A program made the position numbers and the translations under genes. Below the pieces are notes generated by a model. That model was not told the origin of the DNA and made no database searches. It was given only the letters and a program-made list of their open reading frames with translations. 64,000 nt of DNA, from assembly GCF_019455385.1 (NCBI RefSeq), contig NZ_JACOFR010000003.1, forward strand, positions 124,001-188,000, in the 5' to 3' direction. This DNA comes from Bradyrhizobium sp. BR 10289. Its GTDB lineage: Bacteria > Pseudomonadota > Alphaproteobacteria > Rhizobiales > Xanthobacteraceae. The stretch's first letter is position 1. Each line of letters begins with the position of its first letter. Positions 28,975 to 36,451 of the stretch are shown here, piece after piece.

Positions 28975-31068
28975 ATGCTCAATCGCCTGTCCGTATCCAC
29001 ACTGCTGAAAGCGGTGATCCTGTCCACGGCGCTGGTCGTCGTCATCGGCTTCTCGATCAGCGCATGGAATTCCTGGGGGCGGCTGCAGCAAGCCAACCGG
29101 ATCGTCGCGGTTTCGGCGGCCTCGGCCGACGTGTTCAAGGCGATGGCCAACATCCGGGCCGACCGCGCGACCACCAACCGCCAGCTGGTCGGCGATACCC
29201 AGATCGATCCGGAGACCGAGAAATACATCCGCGGCATTCGCGAAGAGCTGATGCCGGCGCTTGCGCGGGCCATCGACATCCTGCCCGCGATCGATATCCC
29301 GGAACGAGACAAGATCGTTGCGGATCTTGCGCGGTTGAACAAGGCGCTGCTCGCGCAACAAGCCGAGTTCTGGACCGAGACCGCCAAGCCCAAAGCCTCG
29401 CGCCGCGTTGCACTTGCCAGGGAGTATCTCGATAGCGAAGACGAGCTCATGAAGATCCTCGAGAAGCTATCGCCGGTGCTGGCGACCAGCGTCAATCATG
29501 AGGATGCCACCATCGATCAGCTGCTGATGATCAAGCAGATGGCGTGGCTGCTGCGCAACACGGCCGGGGAGTACTCGGTGATCGTCGGAAATGCGATCAG
29601 CAGCGGCAAGATGGCGCCGGAGACGCAGCTTGCCTTCACCAAGTTCATCGGCGGCACGGAGGCTGCCTGGAACGCGATCGAGCTTGCCGCGACCGGAATG
29701 CAGCTGCCGCCGGCGCTTTCCGCGGTCATGGCCGAAACGAAGTCGGTCTATTTCGATCCGCAATATGCGTCCACACGCGACGGCATCGTCGCTGCGGTCG
29801 CCAAAGGCGAAAAGCCGCCGATGACGGCCAATCAATGGAGCCCCTTTTCGGTCGGCAAGATGGCGACGGCAATCAAGCTTGCCGACGTAGCGCTCGCCGC
29901 CGCCAAGGAACATGCCGTCAATCAACGGGCCGGCGCGCTGCAATCGCTGCTGGTCCAGATCGCGCTGCTGATCGCAGCCATCGTCCTGACCGGCGCCGCC
30001 ATGCTGGCGATCAGCCGCCGCGTGATCACGCCGCTGCACCGGATCCGCGACGCGATGCTCAAGGTCGCCGGCGGCGACCTCGCCGTCGACAGCGGCTATC
30101 TCGAGCGTCATGACGAGATCGGCTCGCTTGCCGGTGCGCTGGAGACATTCAAGCAGCAGGCGATCGACAAGCTCAAGATCGAGGCGCAGGAGCGCGAGCG
30201 CAATGCCGGCGCCGCCGCGCGCCAGCGTGCGATCGAGGCCTATGTCGGCGAGTTCGAGGGCGTGGTGCACAAATCGCTGGGCGAGCTGAGCGAGGCCTCC
30301 GGCGAGATGCGCAAGACCTCCGCCGACCTCTCTGCCGTGTCGCGCCAGACCAATGAGCGCGTCGAAGTTGCAGGCAGGGCTTCGAACGAGGCCTCCTCCA
30401 GCGTCGAGAGCGTTGCGGCCGCGGCTGAGGAGCTCTCGGCCTCCATCAACGACATCAGCCAGCAGGCCGCGCACGCCGCGGGCATCGCCAGCCGCGCCGT
30501 CAGCCAGGCCCGCGAGACCGACAGCACCGTGCAGGGGCTCGCGCAATCCGCCGGCCGTATCGGCGAGGTGGTCGGCCTGATCAACACGATCGCGGCCCAG
30601 ACCAATCTGCTCGCTTTGAACGCCACGATCGAAGCCGCACGCGCCGGCGAAGCGGGCCGCGGCTTTGCCGTCGTCGCATCCGAAGTGAAGTCGCTGGCCA
30701 GCCAGACAGCGAAGGCGACCGACGAAATCTCCGAGCAGATCGCCGATATCCAGAAGGTCGCCGGCGATGCCATCAACGCGATCCAGGCGATCGGCGGCAT
30801 CATCGGCGAGGTCAACGAAGTCGCCACCGCCATTGCCGCCGCCGTGCAGGAACAGGGCGCGGCGACGCAGGAGATCACCCGCAGCACGCAATATGCGGCG
30901 CAGGGCACCAAGAACGTGTCGGACAACATCACCGGCGTGAAGGCCGACGCCGACACCGCCGCCGATGCCGCGGAAAACGTCAAGCAGGCCTCCGAGACGC
31001 TGGAGACGCAGAGCCGGCAACTCGGCCAGCAGGTGAGTGATTTCCTGGGGAAGATCAGGGCGGCGTAA
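28975..31068 (+). CDS. Methyl-accepting chemotaxis protein
   Basis: A 697-residue transmembrane chemoreceptor. Helix 1 is at about residues 10-31, a roughly 290-residue periplasmic sensor region follows, and helix 2 is at about 325-347. A HAMP linker ([22 protein letters not shown]) follows, then a long coiled-coil cytoplasmic domain whose tip ([32 protein letters not shown] without the break) contacts CheA and CheW. The ATG at 28975 follows GGGGTGTCC and starts [14 protein letters not shown]; the frame open upstream is not similar to receptors. The C-terminal half is nearly identical to that of the tandem copy, while the sensor part has diverged. Ligand unknown; no che genes are in the window. 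Confidence 0.93.
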   Translation: MLNRLSVSTLLKAVILSTALVVVIGFSISAWNSWGRLQQANRIVAVSAASADVFKAMANIRADRATTNRQLVGDTQIDPETEKYIRGIREELMPALARAIDILPAIDIPERDKIVADLARLNKALLAQQAEFWTETAKPKASRRVALAREYLDSEDELMKILEKLSPVLATSVNHEDATIDQLLMIKQMAWLLRNTAGEYSVIVGNAISSGKMAPETQLAFTKFIGGTEAAWNAIELAATGMQLPPALSAVMAETKSVYFDPQYASTRDGIVAAVAKGEKPPMTANQWSPFSVGKMATAIKLADVALAAAKEHAVNQRAGALQSLLVQIALLIAAIVLTGAAMLAISRRVITPLHRIRDAMLKVAGGDLAVDSGYLERHDEIGSLAGALETFKQQAIDKLKIEAQERERNAGAAARQRAIEAYVGEFEGVVHKSLGELSEASGEMRKTSADLSAVSRQTNERVEVAGRASNEASSSVESVAAAAEELSASINDISQQAAHAAGIASRAVSQARETDSTVQGLAQSAGRIGEVVGLINTIAAQTNLLALNATIEAARAGEAGRGFAVVASEVKSLASQTAKATDEISEQIADIQKVAGDAINAIQAIGGIIGEVNEVATAIAAAVQEQGAATQEITRSTQYAAQGTKNVSDNITGVKADADTAADAAENVKQASETLETQSRQLGQQVSDFLGKIRAA

Positions 31069-31111
31069 GAGGCGGGTTGGAACGGAAAGCTGCAGCGCCA
31101 CCCTCTGTGTC

Positions 31112-31131
31112 ATTCCCGCGAACGCGGGAAT
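31112..31131. repeat. Palindromic repeat ATTCCCGCG-AA-CGCGGGAAT
   Basis: Perfect 9-bp arms with a 2-nt loop in the 221-bp gap between the chemoreceptor and the convergent DUF2865 gene. This phrase (CATTCCCGCGAACGCGGGAA) is a common small intergenic repeat in alphaproteobacteria. It may also act as a bidirectional transcription barrier. Confidence 0.65.
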
Positions 31132-31206
31132 CCATAACCACAGGGAGAAGTTTGGGGCGACGGCGGTAACTCCGAGACTTCGCCAAACTGCTCGCTGTGG
31201 TGATGG

Positions 31207-31247
31207 GTCCCGGATCTGCGCTCCGCTTCGCTGCGCTTGTCCGGGAC
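31207..31247. repeat. REP-like hairpin element GTCCCGGA...TCCGGGAC
   Basis: Perfect 8-bp outer arms (31207-31214 and 31240-31247) enclose a GCGCTCCGCTTCGCTGCGC segment that forms an inner stem. This is the general form of a small mobile-independent repeat found many times in Bradyrhizobium genomes. Copy number in this genome cannot be judged from one window. Confidence 0.6.
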
Positions 31248-31289
31248 GACAGTCTTCATTGGGTCGCGGGCATGGCCAACTCAGCCACC

Positions 31290-31925
31290 CTACTCCTTCG
31301 CCACCACGGGTACTTGGCGGAATCGCGCCCGCACCGAGTCCGGCAATGGGGAAAAATTCATTGCGACGCCGCGACGGTCATTGGCGTTGCGGTTGGCGAC
31401 GACGAGACCGTCGCTGCTGGCAACGATATCGCCCTTGCGCAAGGTGGGATCGTCCTCGACCTTGACCTGGGCGAGACCGACCGGATCCTTGCCGTTGCAG
31501 GTGCAGCCCGCGACGATCTCGTTACGGTAGCGGAACGCGTTCGGCAGATCGGAATAGGGTTTTCCCTTGTCCGTCGTGGCGTCGTCGATGTTGCCACCAT
31601 AGACCAGCGACGTCTCCGACGTCGGGCAGAAGCTCTTGCAGGATTGCGCCTTGCTCTCGGCGTCATTTCCCTGAGCCGGGAAATAGCGACCATCGCAGCC
31701 ACGCACGCAATAGGCGGTGCCGCCGCCATAGGTGCGCTGGCGCGGCGCGTCATAGCGCGGCATGTCGTCGTTCGCGAACGGCATCTGGATCTGCGGCGGG
31801 GGCCGCCTTCCGAAGCCGCCGAACAAGGCCGAGAAGAAATCCTCCGCCTGGGCCGACGGCGCCAGCACGAGGCCGAAGGAAGCGGCGGCGAAGACCGTCG
31901 CCGCACCAGCGGTCAGCTTGCTCAT
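31290..31925 (-). CDS. DUF2865 secreted protein
   Basis: A 211-residue protein with a Sec signal peptide (MSKLTAGAATVFAAASFGLVL, cut after AQA). Six cysteines sit in YCVRGCDGRYFP, SCKSFCPT and GCTCNGKD, a spacing typical of DUF2865 proteins of Rhizobiales, probably forming disulfides in the periplasm. An FFSALFGGFGRRPP segment after the signal peptide is also a family mark. Function is unknown. The start at 31925 is used; four more codons are open upstream. It precedes nothing on its strand and lies 29 bp after the L,D-transpeptidase gene, so cotranscription is possible. Confidence 0.82.
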   Translation of the reverse strand: MSKLTAGAATVFAAASFGLVLAPSAQAEDFFSALFGGFGRRPPPQIQMPFANDDMPRYDAPRQRTYGGGTAYCVRGCDGRYFPAQGNDAESKAQSCKSFCPTSETSLVYGGNIDDATTDKGKPYSDLPNAFRYRNEIVAGCTCNGKDPVGLAQVKVEDDPTLRKGDIVASSDGLVVANRNANDRRGVAMNFSPLPDSVRARFRQVPVVAKE

Positions 31926-31954
31926 TGAACGTCTCATCTGACCTCACCCGACTC

Positions 31955-32740
31955 CTAATTCACGGTCGACGCCGGGATGTTCAGCGCCTGCCGGCCCGAG
32001 GACAGGGTCGTCACAGCCGGGCGCTTGCGTGCGGGATCGCCGCCCTTCGCCATCAGCGGCGCGTTCTTCGGCAGCACCACCACCTTGGTGCCGACAGTGA
32101 CGCGATTGAAGAGATCGCTGACGTCTTCATTGGTCAGGCGAATGCAGCCGGACGACACGAACTTGCCGATCGTGGTGGGATCGTTGGTGCCGTGGATGCG
32201 GTATTCGCTGGTGCCGAGATACATGGCGCGCGCGCCGAGCGGATTGCCGGGGCCCCCGGCGACGAAGCGCGGCAGATAAGGCTGGCGCGCGATCATCTCT
32301 GCCGGCGGATGCCAATCCGGCCATTCCGCCTTGCGGCTGATGCTCTGGACGCCCGACCAGGTAAAACCTTCGCGGCCGACGCCGACGCCGTAGCGGATCG
32401 CGCGGCCATTGCCGAGCACGTAATAGAGATAGGTGTTTGCGGTATCGATTACGATGGTACCGGCGGGCTCGCTGCGGTCGAAGCTGACGATCTGCTTGCG
32501 GAGCCGGTCGGGCAGCGCGGCATCCTCGTCGGCGGCCTGCGCCTCGTCATTGACATAGCCCTGGTTGGCGTAACCCTGCGAATAGGTGGGATCCTGCGGA
32601 TAGGCCTGCGGCTGCATCGGCGCGTAGCCGAGCGTTTGGGCCTGTGCCGCGAACGGCAAGGCCAACAATGCGGTCGCGAAGGCAAGAGCGGTGACGGCGC
32701 GCGGCGAGAAGCTGCGACGGACTGAAGACAACTTTGTCAT
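31955..32740 (-). CDS. L,D-transpeptidase (YkuD family)
   Basis: A 261-residue periplasmic enzyme that cross-links peptidoglycan or attaches proteins to it. After a signal peptide ending in AAQAQT comes a Gln/Tyr/Pro-rich linker and then the YkuD domain. The catalytic motif is visible as HGTNDP followed by SSGCIRLTNEDV, with the nucleophile cysteine in SGC. Start at ATG 32740 (MTKLSSVRRSFS) gives a normal signal peptide; the frame upstream does not. It is divergent from the AI-2E-type permease gene. Confidence 0.92.
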   Translation of the reverse strand: MTKLSSVRRSFSPRAVTALAFATALLALPFAAQAQTLGYAPMQPQAYPQDPTYSQGYANQGYVNDEAQAADEDAALPDRLRKQIVSFDRSEPAGTIVIDTANTYLYYVLGNGRAIRYGVGVGREGFTWSGVQSISRKAEWPDWHPPAEMIARQPYLPRFVAGGPGNPLGARAMYLGTSEYRIHGTNDPTTIGKFVSSGCIRLTNEDVSDLFNRVTVGTKVVVLPKNAPLMAKGGDPARKRPAVTTLSSGRQALNIPASTVN

Positions 32741-32939
32741 GTGCTGCCCCGTGAGATGTCTGCATCTGGGTGATGCGCTTCCCAACGAACGCAGACGAGG
32801 CGATTCGAGTTCCGCCCGGTGATGCGGCTGCGAGGTCACAGTCAAGCGAGCGCAAGTTCACGAAGCCGCGATGGAACCTGGACGCATCTCGGTCGTTTTA
32901 CGCTCATCAACGGGCGCGCGGAGACTTCCGTGCGGGAGA

Positions 32940-34058
32940 ATGATTGTGCGCGTCCTACCCAGCGAACGTCTGATTCCCGGCAGCAGCGAAGGTGATCCGC
33001 TTCCCGGCAGCCACGCCGAGCTGCCGCCGGTGATCCGCCGCACCGAATTCGTCGCCTTTGCGCTCGCCGGCCTGCTCCTGATCGCTATCGTTGCGGTCCT
33101 CTACGTGGCCAAAGCGTTCTTCCTCCCGATCGTGATGGCCGTTGTCGCCGGCACCATGCTGTCGCCGGCCGCTTCTTTCCTGGAGCGCCGTCACGTTCCG
33201 CGCGCCCTCGGTGCCGTGTTGATCGTGTTAGCGGTGACGACCGTGGTCGCCTTCGTCGTCGCGCTGATCGCCTCGCCGGCCATGGCGTGGAGCTCGCGCC
33301 TTCCCGAACTCGGTGCACAATTGAAGGACAAGCTGCATGTCTTCGACCGGCCGCTGGCGCTGTGGCGGGAGCTGCAAACCATGGTCGGCGGCTCGGAAGA
33401 ACTGCCGAGCCTGCAACTGCCGAAATTCGAATGGGTGCAGCCGACGCTTGAATTCCTGTCACCGACCTTTGCCGAGTTCCTGCTGTTCTTCGCTACCCTG
33501 ATCCTGTTCATCGCGAGCTGGCGGGATCTGCGGCGGGCGCTGATCATGACCTTCGGCGATCACGACGCCCGGCTGCGCACGCTGCGGATCCTCAACGAGA
33601 TCGAGGTCCATCTCGGCAACTACCTCTTGACCGTCACCGTCATCAATATCGGCGTGGGCGTCGCGACAGGCATCGTCTGCGCCGTCACCGGCATGCCGAA
33701 TCCGGCCGGACTCGGCGCGCTGGCGGCGGCGCTCAACTTCATCCCGATCATCGGGCCGGTCGCGATGTTCGTCGTCCTGATCGTGGTGGGACTCGTGGCC
33801 TTCCCGACGCTGGGCGGCGGACTGATGGCGGGGCTCGCCTTTGGCGGCATCACCTTCCTGGAAGGACACTTCGTCACGCCGATGATCATCGGCCGGAGGC
33901 TGGCGCTGAATGCGCTCGCCGTCTTCGTCGCGCTGGCATTCTGGACCTGGCTGTGGGGGCCGATGGGCGCGTTCCTGTCGTCGCCGCTCCTGATCGTCGG
34001 ATTGATCCTGAAGGAGCATCTGATGCCGGAGAATTCGCCGCAGCTGCCGCAGGCCTGA
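32940..34058 (+). CDS. AI-2E-family transporter (UPF0118)
   Basis: A 372-residue membrane protein with about eight helices. A hydrophobic pair follows the polar N terminus (FVAFALAGLLLIAIVAVLYVA), a soluble segment lies around residues 110-190, and the late motif NFIPIIGPVAMFVVLIVVGL is typical of AI-2E/TqsA-like proteins. Family members export autoinducer-2 or act as Na+/H+ antiporters; which applies here is not clear. The start is uncertain: ATG 32871, ATG 32940 or GTG 32946. GGAG lies 7 nt before the GTG, making the later starts more likely. Confidence 0.85.
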   Translation: MIVRVLPSERLIPGSSEGDPLPGSHAELPPVIRRTEFVAFALAGLLLIAIVAVLYVAKAFFLPIVMAVVAGTMLSPAASFLERRHVPRALGAVLIVLAVTTVVAFVVALIASPAMAWSSRLPELGAQLKDKLHVFDRPLALWRELQTMVGGSEELPSLQLPKFEWVQPTLEFLSPTFAEFLLFFATLILFIASWRDLRRALIMTFGDHDARLRTLRILNEIEVHLGNYLLTVTVINIGVGVATGIVCAVTGMPNPAGLGALAAALNFIPIIGPVAMFVVLIVVGLVAFPTLGGGLMAGLAFGGITFLEGHFVTPMIIGRRLALNALAVFVALAFWTWLWGPMGAFLSSPLLIVGLILKEHLMPENSPQLPQA

Positions 34059-34137
34059 CCGGTTTCCTCGGAACGGAACTTACCCGGCGAGGAAACGTTT
34101 TCCGGCTGTCTCAGCCGCCAACAGTTCGGAGCCGCAG

Positions 34138-34509
34138 ATGTCGACGAGCAATGCCGAAGCCGGGATGAGAGACTGGACCGACAAAGCCACCAGAGACCGC
34201 CTCGAGAAGGATGTAGCAGCCGTGAAAAGCGATATCGCCACCCTCACCGACCAGATCACCGACGCCCTCAACACGTTTGCCAATTCCACCGGCAAGCAGG
34301 CCCGCCGGGGCTACAAGCAGGCGCGCGAAAACATGGATTCAGCGATGGACGACTGGTCGGAGCGCGGCAGCGCGATGATGGGCGCGGCGCAGGACGCCTA
34401 CGGCTCGATCGAGGAGTCGCTGGAAGATGCGATCACGCAACGGCCGCTCGCGACCGTCGGGCTCGCGCTCGGTATCGGCTTCCTGATCGGCGCGGCCTGG
34501 CGCCGCTGA
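34138..34509 (+). CDS. DUF883/YqjD-ElaB-type membrane-anchored protein
   Basis: A 123-residue protein with a charged, helical N-terminal region containing repeated Asp/Lys/Ala heptad-like residues (DRLEKDVAAVKSDIATLTDQI). One C-terminal hydrophobic helix follows (ATVGLALGIGFLIGAAWRR). This is the layout of YqjD/ElaB/DUF883 proteins, which anchor to the inner membrane and in E. coli associate with ribosomes under stress. It is 77 bp before a holin-like membrane gene, which often accompanies it in rhizobia. Confidence 0.8.
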   Translation: MSTSNAEAGMRDWTDKATRDRLEKDVAAVKSDIATLTDQITDALNTFANSTGKQARRGYKQARENMDSAMDDWSERGSAMMGAAQDAYGSIEESLEDAITQRPLATVGLALGIGFLIGAAWRR

Positions 34510-34585
34510 AAGTAGCAGGACGAAAAGCGGAACGGCGGCGCGAGAGGCGCCGTCGCTGGCTCGTGGCGATTTGAGGAGCAAGGCG

Positions 34586-35041
34586 ATGTTTCAGCGTATC
34601 ATCGACGGGATCAGTGCCTCGACCGGCACGACTGTACGGCTGACATCCCTTGCCGCAGGCGCAGCCTTTGCGCTGTTCATCACAACCTGCTTCCTTTGCG
34701 CCGCCGCCTTCATCTCGGTCCTCCAGAAATATGGACCCGTGCAGGCCTGCCTCGCGGGTGCCGGCGTTTTCTTTCTGCTGACCCTGACCGCAGCGGTGAG
34801 CTATTGGGCCTATAAACGGCAGTTGCGCAAAGCGGCTCACATCGCCGCCGAGCGCGCCGCGAAGTCGACGTCGCAAAGCATGCTCGCCGATCCCATGCTG
34901 CTCGCCACCGGGCTGCAAATCGTCCGCGCGATCGGGGTCAAGCGGCTTCTGCCCATCCTGGCGATCGGCGGCGTCGCCCTCGGAATCATGGCAAGCCGCG
35001 CCGGCGTGCCCGACGAGGCGGCGGCTGAACCGGCCGAGTAA
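34586..35041 (+). CDS. Small membrane protein, phage-holin/DUF1469-like
   Basis: A 151-residue protein with hydrophobic helices at about residues 22-42 and 55-72. A basic helical stretch follows (RQLRKAAHIAAERAAKS), with a third weak helix near 120-138. Such proteins are found next to DUF883/YqjD genes and are usually labelled phage holin-family, although there is no phage here. GAGGAG at 7 nt before the ATG 34586 decides the start over the TTG at 34571. Function is not known; a role in stress or envelope homeostasis with its neighbour is inferred. Confidence 0.65.
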   Translation: MFQRIIDGISASTGTTVRLTSLAAGAAFALFITTCFLCAAAFISVLQKYGPVQACLAGAGVFFLLTLTAAVSYWAYKRQLRKAAHIAAERAAKSTSQSMLADPMLLATGLQIVRAIGVKRLLPILAIGGVALGIMASRAGVPDEAAAEPAE

Positions 35042-35052
35042 CGGCGGAAAGC

Positions 35053-35235
35053 TCAATCAGTCCGGCTGCGGACGATGCAGACCGCGGCCACCACCAGCGG
35101 TACGGCGAGCGCGATCCATGACAGCGGCAGCCATAGTCCGGTCTGGCCCAGCAGGGCCGACAGCAGGCCCAAAATGCTGAAGCAAGCGAGCAAGGCCGGC
35201 CAACGCCAGATCAGGCTCGGCGAACGATTGGTCAT
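35053..35235 (-). CDS. Small membrane protein of the siderophore-uptake operon
   Basis: A 60-residue protein with two hydrophobic segments (LLACFSILGLLSALLGQTG and WIALAVPLVVAAVCIV) and short polar ends. Its ATG overlaps the stop of the PepSY gene by 4 bp (ATGA), so it is translationally coupled and probably real. Small two-helix proteins often end FoxB/PepSY siderophore operons. No defined family is recognised. Confidence 0.65.
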   Translation of the reverse strand: MTNRSPSLIWRWPALLACFSILGLLSALLGQTGLWLPLSWIALAVPLVVAAVCIVRSRTD

Positions 35236-36446
35236 TCTGCGGCTCCCGGCGACGACAGCGGCATCGCTGCGGGGGACCGCCGTTGCATCCTCGCGGCCCG
35301 CGACCGCGCGAGCCAGAGGTACAGCCCGCTGCCGAGCACGACGATGGTGACGAGGTCGAGCAGCACCCAGATGATCTTCAGCGGCATGCCGCCGTAATCG
35401 CCGAAATGCAGGGGACGCGACAGCTCCAGCGCCCGCAAATACCAGGGCATCATCACCGCCGACACCACGGCACCGCTTCTGGCATCGACCAGCACCGGGC
35501 TGAACAGCCGGGAAGTCAGCGGCTCCTTGCCCTTGGTCCAGACCAGGTAGTGGAACGGCGAGCCGAACGGGGAACCCGGATACACCACGCTTGTCGTGAC
35601 CATGTCGGGGAATGCCAGCTTCACGGCATCATAGGCCGCCTGCGGTGATGACAGTTCGGAGGTCCGCGGCACCGGCTTGCCGCGCATCGGCGCCAGCATC
35701 GCGCGTACGTCGGTCTGCTGCCACAGCGCGAACAGCGGCGTCGAGAGCTCGTTGATCACGCCGGTGGCGCCGACCACCAGCGCCCAGCCGAGCGTGACCA
35801 CGCCGAGCAGATTGTGCAGGTCGAGCCATTTCAGCCGCCGCGACCGGGCCGCACGGACAGTGCCGAAATCGAGCTTGCGCATGAACGGCCCGTAGATCGC
35901 GATGCCGGAGACGATCGCCGCGATGAACAGCAGGGCCATCGCGCCGAGGAACAGCTCGCCCGACAGCCCCATGAAGAGGTCGCGGTGCAGCGACAGCATC
36001 AATTGCACGAAGGTGAGCCCGTCCTCGCCGAACGGCTTGGTTTGCTTCAGCACGTCGCCGGTGTGGGCGTCGAACCGGATCGAGTGGAGCGATTTGCGGT
36101 TGGCAGTGAACGCCTCCCAGGAGCTCGCCATGAACACCATGATCTTGGGCTCGTCGTCGTCGACGAACACCGAGATGATGGTCTCGCCCGGGTACAGCTT
36201 CCGGCTGGCGTCGACGACCCGGTCGAGGCTGACATTGGGCGTACCTTCGGGCACCTGCGCATAGGGCAAGGCGTCGTCGAGCATCCCGTCGATCTCGTCG
36301 CGCAGCACCAGCGGCAGGCCGGTGACGCAGATCAGGAGCAGGAACAGCGTGCAGACGAGGCTCGACCATTTATGCACGAACAGCCAGCGCCGCAGCGCGG
36401 GCTTTCGTTCATAGGCCCGATCGCCGAAGGCCATTTGCGCGCTCAT
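35232..36446 (-). CDS. PepSY-associated transmembrane protein (siderophore iron-reductase type)
   Basis: A 404-residue inner-membrane protein with four main helices. The first is WSSLVCTLFLLLICVTGLPLVL, preceded by an RRWLFVHKW segment typical of this family. A periplasmic PepSY-like part follows, and a late helix ends the protein. Related proteins reduce ferric iron from siderophores in the periplasm, using membrane histidines. The start at 36446 (MSAQMAFGD) is four codons into the open frame. It lies 5 bp after the TonB-dependent receptor stop, supporting a joint role in siderophore iron release. Confidence 0.87.
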   Translation of the reverse strand: MSAQMAFGDRAYERKPALRRWLFVHKWSSLVCTLFLLLICVTGLPLVLRDEIDGMLDDALPYAQVPEGTPNVSLDRVVDASRKLYPGETIISVFVDDDEPKIMVFMASSWEAFTANRKSLHSIRFDAHTGDVLKQTKPFGEDGLTFVQLMLSLHRDLFMGLSGELFLGAMALLFIAAIVSGIAIYGPFMRKLDFGTVRAARSRRLKWLDLHNLLGVVTLGWALVVGATGVINELSTPLFALWQQTDVRAMLAPMRGKPVPRTSELSSPQAAYDAVKLAFPDMVTTSVVYPGSPFGSPFHYLVWTKGKEPLTSRLFSPVLVDARSGAVVSAVMMPWYLRALELSRPLHFGDYGGMPLKIIWVLLDLVTIVVLGSGLYLWLARSRAARMQRRSPAAMPLSSPGAAE

Positions 36447-36451
36447 GTCCG

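Noticed and set aside
34586..35041. Prophage remnant indicated by a holin-like protein
   Set aside because: No other phage gene, integrase or attachment site is near, and such proteins are commonly chromosomal partners of DUF883/YqjD genes.
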